Positions 5,818 through 11,007 of a DNA stretch of 11,007 nucleotides are shown here, in pieces. Both the position numbers and the translations under genes were made by a program. The notes beneath the pieces are model-generated. The model saw only the letters and a program-made list of their open reading frames with translations. It did not search any database and was not told where the DNA came from. The stretch is from JBMNRY01 sp050944915 (GTDB lineage: Bacteria; Bacillota; Limnochordia; JAAZLZ01): NCBI GenBank assembly GCA_050944915.1, contig JBMNRY010000067.1:1-11007 (forward strand), read 5' to 3'. Numbering within the stretch: position 1 is the stretch's first letter; every line of letters begins with the position of its first letter.

Positions 5818-6202
5818 TCTCCATCCTTAGCTTCTCAAGGAGCCGTTGTCGCCTTACTTCTGCTTCGATACAATCTAGAAGACCGCCAATTGGTGCATAG
5901 GCCTTCCGCACCCGGACCGTGGCGGCTTCGACATTGTATACCGATAGAATTTGCAAGGCAATGGTCTCGGCCAAACTTTCCAATAATTTAAAGGTCCGAT
6001 CTTCTACGATGTCTTTGACCATGGTGTAAATATCGACGTAATTAATGGCCAGCTCCAGATCATCCTGCTGGGAGATACCCAGGGAATCCATCTCTAGTTC
6101 CACATCGACCTCAAATCTCTGGCCTAACTCCCGCTCGGCGGTAAAGGCCCCATGGTAACCATAAAAGATCATGTTCCTTAGCCGAAGCTTATCGGTCACC
6201 AT
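5798..6202 (-). CDS. folB: Dihydroneopterin aldolase FolB (134 aa)
   Basis: FolB converts 7,8-dihydroneopterin to 6-hydroxymethyl-7,8-dihydropterin and glycolaldehyde in folate synthesis, as a cytoplasmic oligomer. The protein has the family pattern 'DKLRLRNMIFYGYHGAFTAERELGQRFEVDVEL', with the pterin-site glutamate region (ERELGQ). 'INYVDIYTMV' supplies the conserved tyrosine, 'LLESLAETIA' the substrate-binding glutamate, and 'VRVRKAYAPI' the catalytic lysine near residue 99. Two adjacent ATGs are possible (6203-6205 and 6200-6202); the GGAGG at 6207-6211 is closer to normal spacing for the second. A charged tail (about residues 118-134) extends past the usual end. folP and folK, the common partners, are not beside it here. 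The gene overlaps birA and follows a structured spacer after ftsH. Confidence 0.95.
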   Translation of the reverse strand: MVTDKLRLRNMIFYGYHGAFTAERELGQRFEVDVELEMDSLGISQQDDLELAINYVDIYTMVKDIVEDRTFKLLESLAETIALQILSVYNVEAATVRVRKAYAPIGGLLDCIEAEVRRQRLLEKLRMENEKEDH

Positions 6203-6225
6203 CATTCCTCCCTCGCAAGGCCGCT

Positions 6226-6286
6226 AAAATCGGTAATGGCTAGTTTCCCCTAATGGAGGGGAAACATGCCCTGCGGTGGGACCGAT
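6226..6286 (-). other. Structured leader between ftsH and folB
   Basis: On the minus strand an outer 6-bp helix (6281-6286 with 6229-6234) encloses a long hairpin. A GGC/GCC step and a 2-nt internal loop lead to a perfect 9-bp stem (6257-6265 with 6243-6251) capped by a 5-nt loop. The outer helix runs directly into TTTT (6226-6229), so the whole element could act as a weak terminator or attenuator before folB. It does not match the tetrahydrofolate riboswitch as I know its consensus. Function is inferred from structure only. Confidence 0.5.
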
Positions 6287-6290
6287 GAGA

Positions 6291-6326
6291 AAGGGAGGGG
6301 ACATGGCTGTCCTCTCCCTTGTTTTT
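6291..6326 (+). terminator. Plus-strand-oriented terminator hairpin at the ftsH 3' end
   Basis: A 13-bp stem (6291-6303 with 6308-6320, one G-U pair in the plus-strand RNA) has a 4-nt loop and is followed on the plus strand by G and five T residues (6322-6326). That is the canonical orientation for stopping plus-strand transcription, although no plus-strand gene is visible. In the minus-strand RNA the same stem has one A-C mismatch and no T tract, but could still protect the ftsH mRNA 3' end. Its T tract overlaps the ftsH stop codon (6325-6327). Confidence 0.6.
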
Positions 6327-8199
6327 AATCGATTTCCATGGCCGGCTGACCTAAGCCGGGCTGACGGTTAGGCATTATGCCTTGGGGCCCTTCATCGGAA
6401 GGATCTTCGCCGTTGATCACCCGTTCGAAGTCGTCCCGATCGAGGGTTTCCCGCTCAATTAAAGCCTGGACCACCCGATCCAGCTTGTCACGATGCTTCT
6501 CCAACAGCTCCCGGGCCCGTTGATGGGCTCCCTCGACCAGGGCCCGAACTTCCCTGTCGATAGCTGCCGCCACTTCTTCGCTGTAATTGCGATCCCGAGA
6601 GATGTCTCGGCCTAAGAAGACCTGCTCTTCTTGTTGTCGGCCGAAGGTAAGGGGACCGAGGGTTTCGCTCATGCCCCACTCCATAACCATTTTGCGAGCT
6701 AGTTTCGTCGCCCGCTCCAGGTCGTTTTGAGCACCGGTGCTCACTTCGTTAATGGCGATCTCCTCCGCAGCCCGCCCACCCAACAGTTGGGCTAAATCGT
6801 CGAGGAGTTCTGCCTTGGTGGTTACATATCTCTCTTCTTCAGGTAGAGTCATGGTGTAACCGCCGGCCATGCCCCGTCCGATGATGGTCACCTTATGGAC
6901 GGGATCGGCATGGGGCAGAAATCGGGCCACGATGGCATGGCCTGCCTCATGGTAAGCAAATACTTTTTTATCTTTTTCCGTAAGGATCCGGCTTTTCCGT
7001 TGGGGCCCCATGAGAACCCGGTCGATGGCTTCTTCCGCTTCAACCATCGAGATCCGTTTCTTGCCCCGCCGCGCGGTGAGGATGGCCGCTTCGTTCATTA
7101 AGTTTTCCAGATCGGCTCCCGAAAAGCCCGGGGTCCGTTGGGCTAAAATCTTCAGATCCACATCGGCGGCCAAAGGTTTGCCCCGGGCATGGATCTTTAG
7201 GATCTCCTCCCGACCGGAAAGATCAGGCCGATCGGCCACAACCCGGCGGTCGAAACGACCGGGCCGCAAAAGGGCCGGATCAAGGACATCGGGACGGTTG
7301 GTAGCGGCCATGATGATAATCCCTAAATTAGGTTCGAAACCATCCATTTCCACCAGCAATTGATTGAGGGTTTGTTCCCTTTCGTCGTGGCCACCGCCGA
7401 GGCCAGCACCCCGCTGGCGACCGACGGCATCTAATTCATCGATGAATACAATACATGGTGCATTTTTCTTTGCGTTCTCAAAAAGGTCCCGCACCCGGGC
7501 GGCACCGACACCAACAAACATTTCCACAAAATCGGAACCACTGATGCTAAAAAAGGGAACACCGGCTTCTCCGGCGACGGCGCGGGCCAAAAGGGTTTTC
7601 CCAGTGCCCGGTGGTCCCATTAAGAGGACCCCTTTAGGTATCTTGGCGCCAACGTCGGCGAATTTTTTCGGGTGTTTGAGAAACTCGACGATCTCTTGCA
7701 ATTCTTCCTTGGCTTCGTCTAAGCCGGCCACATCATCGAAGGTAACTTTGACCTTCTGATCGGAGTGCAGTCTAGCTTTGCTTTTACCGAAGGACATGGC
7801 CCTGTTGCTCCCACCCTGCATCTGATTGAGAATGAATAACCAGAGGCCGACAAAAAGTACGAGTGTAATGAGGTTGGGTAAAAAGGCCATCCACCAGGGT
7901 GGGGGTGGTTCAGGCTCTGCAGAGACTTTCACATTTCGCTCCAGCAGCCGATCGCTAAGATTAGTGGTACCTTCCGGGACATAAGTGGCAAACATCGTCC
8001 CATCTTTCAGTTCACCTTCTACCGTCTGGCGGCCGACCATGAGGACCTTCACTACCTGACCTTGATCTACTAAGCGGATGAACTCATGGTATTCCAGCTG
8101 CCGTTTGGTTTCTGAGGGTGAGTAAAGCCCACTAACCAAAGTGACAGCCACAATGGCGATCAATAGATAGAGGCTGATCCCCCGCAGAACTTTATTCAA
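6325..8199 (-). CDS. ftsH: ATP-dependent zinc metalloprotease FtsH (624 aa)
   Basis: A membrane-anchored AAA+ protease that unfolds and degrades membrane and regulatory proteins as a hexamer. Domain order: TM1 (about 8-26), a short extracytoplasmic region, TM2 (about 102-126, 'FLPNLITLVLFVGLWLF'), the AAA module with Walker A GPPGTGKT (195-202), pore loop FVG (228-230), Walker B VFIDE (251-255) and the second region of homology 'ATNRPDVLDPALLRPGRFDR' (about 299-318), then the protease with HEAGH (417-421) and a probable third zinc ligand D493. The start is TTG 8197-8199, giving MNKVLRGISLYLL, the normal FtsH N-terminus, 7 nt from GGAGG (8207-8211). An in-frame TTG at 8242-8244 and ATG at 8236-8238 lack an SD. 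The C-terminal tail is Gly/Pro-rich and dispensable-looking. The gene has its own promoter and a leader of about 120 nt. Confidence 0.97.
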   Translation of the reverse strand: MNKVLRGISLYLLIAIVAVTLVSGLYSPSETKRQLEYHEFIRLVDQGQVVKVLMVGRQTVEGELKDGTMFATYVPEGTTNLSDRLLERNVKVSAEPEPPPPWWMAFLPNLITLVLFVGLWLFILNQMQGGSNRAMSFGKSKARLHSDQKVKVTFDDVAGLDEAKEELQEIVEFLKHPKKFADVGAKIPKGVLLMGPPGTGKTLLARAVAGEAGVPFFSISGSDFVEMFVGVGAARVRDLFENAKKNAPCIVFIDELDAVGRQRGAGLGGGHDEREQTLNQLLVEMDGFEPNLGIIIMAATNRPDVLDPALLRPGRFDRRVVADRPDLSGREEILKIHARGKPLAADVDLKILAQRTPGFSGADLENLMNEAAILTARRGKKRISMVEAEEAIDRVLMGPQRKSRILTEKDKKVFAYHEAGHAIVARFLPHADPVHKVTIIGRGMAGGYTMTLPEEERYVTTKAELLDDLAQLLGGRAAEEIAINEVSTGAQNDLERATKLARKMVMEWGMSETLGPLTFGRQQEEQVFLGRDISRDRNYSEEVAAAIDREVRALVEGAHQRARELLEKHRDKLDRVVQALIERETLDRDDFERVINGEDPSDEGPQGIMPNRQPGLGQPAMEID

Positions 8200-8206
8200 A
8201 ATACGT

Positions 8207-8211
8207 CCTCC
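8207..8211 (-). promoter_or_regulatory. Ribosome binding site deciding the ftsH start
   Basis: GGAGG (inside AGGGGAGGA) lies 7 nt before TTG 8197-8199. A second purine-rich block, AGGAGG, lies slightly further upstream (about 8221-8226) without a start codon at a suitable distance. Confidence 0.75.
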
Positions 8212-8238
8212 CCTCAGGTTCCTCCTCGATTTCTTCAT

Positions 8239-8265
8239 AAACAAAGCGGGTGAAGGATGACCCGC
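8239..8265 (-). terminator. Possible attenuator hairpin in the ftsH leader
   Basis: GCGGGT (8260-8265 on the minus strand) pairs with ACCCGC (8246-8251) around an 8-nt loop and is followed by TTTGTTT. The 6-bp stem and interrupted T tract make a weak terminator. It lies between the predicted ftsH promoter and the ftsH start, so it could cause partial attenuation or simply end tilS read-through transcripts. Confidence 0.4.
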
Positions 8266-8325
8266 CTCCCATATAAGCCTATGGACGACTCCTCGATTTT
8301 GGAGCCAGACCTACTAATCCCTTTT

Positions 8326-8354
8326 ATTTTACCAAGGGTTGATGGTTAAGGCAA
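8326..8354 (-). promoter_or_regulatory. Probable sigma-A promoter of ftsH
   Basis: On the minus strand TTGCCT (8349-8354) is followed after 17 bp by TAAAAT (8326-8331). It sits immediately after the tilS stop and predicts a transcript start near 8319, giving a 5' leader of about 120 nt for ftsH. The -35 box lies within the palindrome at 8347-8360. Confidence 0.7.
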
Positions 8355-8360
8355 GCCTTA
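8347..8360. repeat. 14-bp palindrome over the tilS stop and ftsH -35 box
   Basis: TAAGGC-AA-GCCTTA on the plus strand is a perfect 6-2-6 inverted repeat. It contains the tilS stop codon (8358-8360) and the -35 hexamer of the predicted ftsH promoter. It may be a regulator site or chance symmetry; it does not match the CIRCE or CtsR operators as I know them. Confidence 0.45.
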
Positions 8361-9794
8361 GGGGGTCCTTCCCGGGGGATGGTTTTGCCCTTCTTTCCCC
8401 TCGGGACAACGGCCCCTATTGGCCATGGGCCCTGTTACCCGAACATGGAGGACCTTTTCCGTCGCTGACGTCACTAGACCTCTTCCATCCCTACGAATAC
8501 CTACAAGCCATAAAGGCCCCCTGGCATCGACTAGCAGGGGAATGAAATCCCTTTGGTGGCGAGGGATTTTGCTATCGATCAGCAGATCCTTAACCTTTTT
8601 TGAACCCTCAAGTCCCCTGGGCCAGAGGCAATCCCCAGGGCAACGCTGACGGAGGCGCAAAGGAGGGACAATGGCATCCAGGTCAAAAAAAGCCTCCCAT
8701 TGTCCTAACTCCGGTCCCGAAGGAAGGTTCACTTGGACCCTCGACACTAGCCGACAGGTCACTTGCCACGGACCCCATTGGGTTTTCCCCGGCACCACCA
8801 ATTCCACCGGGGCCAAATGGACCTTCCCAGGATGGAACCCGATGACTAAACGCTGATATTCCAATCGGGCTGCCAAGCCGCCGGGCAAGTGTAGCTGAGC
8901 CCCAGTCTGATTTTCGACTAGGCGGCGGATCTCTTCCACATGTTCGGCAGTAATCCGAACAGGGGCCAATTCTTCTAAAGCCCGTAGCACCATCCGCCGT
9001 TGTCCCCCGGGGGATAATTCCCGAAAAGGAGGGACCTTGAGGACCACCTCTCCCAATGGAGAGGGTTCCTGTAGATTCCGGAAAAGTTCCTCGGTCCTCT
9101 CTTGGAGGAAAGTTTCTTCATCCTGTAGGATACGGGCCAAGCGAACTAAATGTTCCCTTAGCCGGGGATTATATTCCCTTTCCAATTGGGGAATCAATTC
9201 TAAACGGATCCTGTTGCGCAAATAAAGGGCCTCGAGATTGCTCTCATCGAGGCGGTATTCCAATTTCTGAGCGGCCAAATAGCTTTCAATGGCGGCCCGG
9301 CTTGTTCCCAATAGGGGACGGATAATGGCCTCCCGCACCGGTGGGATGCCCCCCAGGCCTTTTAGACCAGCCCCGGTGAGAAAACGCATCAAAACCGTTT
9401 CCGCTTGATCATCGGCGTTATGACCGACGGCGATCCTCGTCAGCCCTAAAGTGACCCGATATTCTTCCAACAGTTGATAACGGACCTTCCGGGAGGTAAC
9501 CTGGGTGGAACCGCCCAAACTGGGAATATCCCTATACTCTAAATGAAGGGGCAACTTCCATCGATGAGCCAGTTCGCGGACAAAATGGACATCTTGGTCC
9601 GCCGCGGCCCGCATACCGTGGTGAAGATGGAACAAATGTAATTCCAATTGATATTCTTCCCGGAGGAGGAAGAGAATATGGGCCAGGGCTACCGAGTCGG
9701 GGCCTCCGGAAATGGCGACTAAAACCCCGTCACCTTGAGTAAGCATCTGGTATTCCTCGATATATTGGCGCACCTGGGCCACTAGCTGAGACAA
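8358..9794 (-). CDS. tilS: tRNA(Ile)-lysidine synthase TilS (478 aa)
   Basis: TilS joins lysine to C34 of the CAU-anticodon tRNA-Ile using ATP, turning it into an AUA reader; it is usually essential. The N-terminal PP-loop ATPase domain has SGGPDSVALAHIL (29-41), 'HLHHGMR' (about 56-62) and 'GHNADDQAETVLMRFLTG' (124-141). 'GIPPVREAIIRPLL' and the 'LDESNLEALYLRNRIRLELIPQL' segment follow. The C-terminal domain, near residue 390 onward, shows 'RQRCPGD' and 'GSKKVKDLLIDSKIPRHQRDFIPLLVD', typical of the long TilS form. The last 25 or so residues (about 454-478) are a Pro/Gly/Arg-rich tail of low complexity. The start is TTG 9792-9794, with GGAGGT (9801-9806) 6 nt upstream. It follows spoIIE by 58 nt, as in other Firmicutes. 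No hprT gene intervenes before ftsH. Confidence 0.96.
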   Translation of the reverse strand: MSQLVAQVRQYIEEYQMLTQGDGVLVAISGGPDSVALAHILFLLREEYQLELHLFHLHHGMRAAADQDVHFVRELAHRWKLPLHLEYRDIPSLGGSTQVTSRKVRYQLLEEYRVTLGLTRIAVGHNADDQAETVLMRFLTGAGLKGLGGIPPVREAIIRPLLGTSRAAIESYLAAQKLEYRLDESNLEALYLRNRIRLELIPQLEREYNPRLREHLVRLARILQDEETFLQERTEELFRNLQEPSPLGEVVLKVPPFRELSPGGQRRMVLRALEELAPVRITAEHVEEIRRLVENQTGAQLHLPGGLAARLEYQRLVIGFHPGKVHLAPVELVVPGKTQWGPWQVTCRLVSRVQVNLPSGPELGQWEAFFDLDAIVPPLRLRQRCPGDCLWPRGLEGSKKVKDLLIDSKIPRHQRDFIPLLVDARGPLWLVGIRRDGRGLVTSATEKVLHVRVTGPMANRGRCPEGKEGQNHPPGRTP

Positions 9795-9852
9795 CTTCTG
9801 ACCTCCCCTGGCTTAGTAGGCAGAATATTCGGCATCGGTTCCTATGATTCCT

Positions 9853-11007
9853 CTAACTGGCTAATTCATAGGGCGCGATGGCGAAAGAATGGCCATGGTA
9901 GTTCGGTTCAATTCGTAATAAGGCCACGGTGGCATCATCGGACCAAGGGTTATCCCCCGGGGATCCCATTTGGTTGAGGATGGACTCCCCTACCTGATGC
10001 AAATCATCGGTATTAGCCAGGGAAAGGAGCAACCGCCCCAGTCCCTTTTCTTCGGGTATACCAGCGCTGAAGATACCGTCGGTACACATAAGAATTAAAT
10101 CATGAGGCCGAAGTTCCATCTTGACCACATGGATATCTAGTTCCCTTAAAATGCCCGCGGGCGGCGTCGTCGCCGGGATGATTTCGATAGTCTCCCCACG
10201 GCATAGAAAGCTCGGTGGTGCTCCGACTTTGATGAATTCCACCTGCCCAGCATACAAATCAAAAAGGGCTAAATCAATGGTCGCGAAGGTTTCTTGGGGA
10301 GAACGGACTAACAACAAGGAATTGACCAGTTTGACGGCATACCGCTCATCAAAGCCGGCGGTCAACATTTTTTCTAGCATGGACACGGTGGCGGTGCTTT
10401 CCATAGCCGCGGCAGGACCGCTACCCATCCCATCGCTGATGATGATGGCCACCTTACCATCCCCCAGATCCACTCGTCCAAAGCGGTCCCCAGAAATGGT
10501 TTTCCCCTGCTGGACCACTTGCCGAACTTCCTTGGTCAGACTATATTTCGGCGCGGGGAGGAATTGCAACTGACACTGGCGGCATTCTCCCCGGCCTGCA
10601 CATTGCCGTCGATGTAAGGCATAGGATTGGCCTAGTTGCCTGTTTATCAAAGGTAAGATCTGTTGACGACATTGTTCTTGTCCCCGACAGGGATTTTTTC
10701 TGATCGCAATTTCCAAATGGCCACCGGGGAGTCGTTTAGCCATGAGCTCTCCGATAGATAGCCGCAGTTTTTGCAGCTCCCTTTCCAGTTTTTCCTCGAT
10801 ATCGTAAGCATATTTCAACTCCAAATCTACTTCTGCCGCTAAGGAGGCAATGATATCGGAGACTCCCTGGAGCTGGCCTGCCACTAGGTCCTGGTTTTCC
10901 CGGATTCGCTTTTGCCAGTATTCATTCAAACGAATGGCTTCCAAACAATCGATGATGGTCATCTTTAATTCTTGGATCCGGGAGCAATAACTAGCCAGGC
11001 GGCCTGG
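9853..11007 (-). CDS. spoIIE: Stage II sporulation protein E, C-terminal part (partial)
   Basis: SpoIIE is a membrane-bound PP2C phosphatase of the asymmetric septum that dephosphorylates SpoIIAA and so releases sigma-F in the forespore. The frame is open to the right edge, so the membrane-spanning N-terminus lies outside. Numbering from the first internal Met (10960-10962), residues 10-75 form a charged helical region ('NEYWQKRIRENQDLVAGQLQGVSDII'). A cysteine-rich segment (C92, C98, C121, C127, C130) follows, then the PP2C domain: 'SGDRFG' (D159), 'ISDGMGSGPAA' (D177), 'CTDGIFSA' (D295) and 'WSDDATVALL' (D342), the expected metal ligands. This is strong evidence for an endospore former or a descendant of one. 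It probably shares transcription with tilS downstream. Its promoter is not in the window. Confidence 0.95.
   Translation of the reverse strand, partial: PGRLASYCSRIQELKMTIIDCLEAIRLNEYWQKRIRENQDLVAGQLQGVSDIIASLAAEVDLELKYAYDIEEKLERELQKLRLSIGELMAKRLPGGHLEIAIRKNPCRGQEQCRQQILPLINRQLGQSYALHRRQCAGRGECRQCQLQFLPAPKYSLTKEVRQVVQQGKTISGDRFGRVDLGDGKVAIIISDGMGSGPAAAMESTATVSMLEKMLTAGFDERYAVKLVNSLLLVRSPQETFATIDLALFDLYAGQVEFIKVGAPPSFLCRGETIEIIPATTPPAGILRELDIHVVKMELRPHDLILMCTDGIFSAGIPEEKGLGRLLLSLANTDDLHQVGESILNQMGSPGDNPWSDDATVALLRIEPNYHGHSFAIAPYELAS

Noticed and set aside
6226..6286. Tetrahydrofolate riboswitch before folB
   Set aside because: The element is too short and lacks the conserved junction sequence of that class as I remember it; only a generic structured leader can be supported.
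7364..7759. 131-residue open frame on the plus strand
   Set aside because: It is antisense to the FtsH AAA module; serine/arginine-rich and without domain features.
8236..8244. Upstream TTG/ATG starts giving FtsH a 15- or 13-residue basic extension
   Set aside because: No SD precedes them, and FtsH proteins normally begin at the MNKxxRxxSxYLL point, which here has an SD at ideal spacing.
10121..10573. 150-residue open frame on the plus strand
   Set aside because: It is antisense to the conserved PP2C and Cys-rich regions of spoIIE and shows no protein-like pattern or SD.
1..11007. tRNA or rRNA genes, CRISPR arrays, insertion sequences, phage or defence genes
   Set aside because: No cloverleaf-like sequence, regularly spaced repeats, transposase motifs or flanking repeats were seen; nearly the whole window is accounted for by housekeeping genes.

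Overview
This 11-kb window looks like chromosomal DNA of a spore-forming Bacillota (Firmicutes) bacterium. It carries spoIIE, Firmicutes-type tilS and ftsH, and a desulfurase/ThiI pair of the Bacillus type. Base composition is moderately GC-rich, Shine-Dalgarno (SD) sites are strong, and TTG or GTG starts are frequent. An anaerobic, clostridia-like lineage is plausible, suggested by an aldo/keto reductase fused to a 2[4Fe-4S] ferredoxin domain, but the sequence alone does not prove it. Every gene I can support is on the minus strand, so the reading order is right to left.

Right part (11007 to about 8358): the 3' portion of spoIIE, whose 5' end lies outside the window, then tilS. This is the familiar spoIIE-tilS-ftsH neighbourhood, but without an hprT gene between tilS and ftsH. 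A sigma-A-like promoter lies just after the tilS stop and should drive ftsH, whose leader of about 120 nt contains a small terminator-like hairpin. Middle part (8199 to 3405): ftsH, folB, birA, an aldo/keto reductase-ferredoxin fusion and a half-size DMT (YdcZ/DUF606) membrane protein. The folB, birA and reductase genes overlap. Between ftsH and folB lie two hairpin structures, and in front of the transporter a long hairpin appears to bury its SD sequence.

Left part (3308 to 622): an unrecognised 56-residue amphipathic protein with a strong SD, a GC-rich hairpin region, then nifZ (cysteine desulfurase) and thiI (tRNA 4-thiouridine synthase). The last two are translationally coupled and followed by a good intrinsic terminator. 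As in Bacillus subtilis, ThiI lacks the rhodanese domain and NifZ is expected to be its dedicated sulfur donor.

Far left (602 to 1): a separate transcription unit with a near-consensus promoter, a 16-bp palindromic operator, an ArsR-family repressor with a cysteine-rich C-terminal tail, and the first 49 codons of an ABC transporter ATPase. This looks like a self-regulated efflux or transport operon running off the window.

Most of the window is housekeeping. The items most worth a second look are the SD-sequestering hairpin of the DMT gene, the small amphipathic protein beside nifZ, the competing GC-rich hairpins, the folB leader and the ArsR operon design. I saw no RNA genes, CRISPR array, insertion sequence or phage genes, and no evidence for a wholly new multi-gene system.
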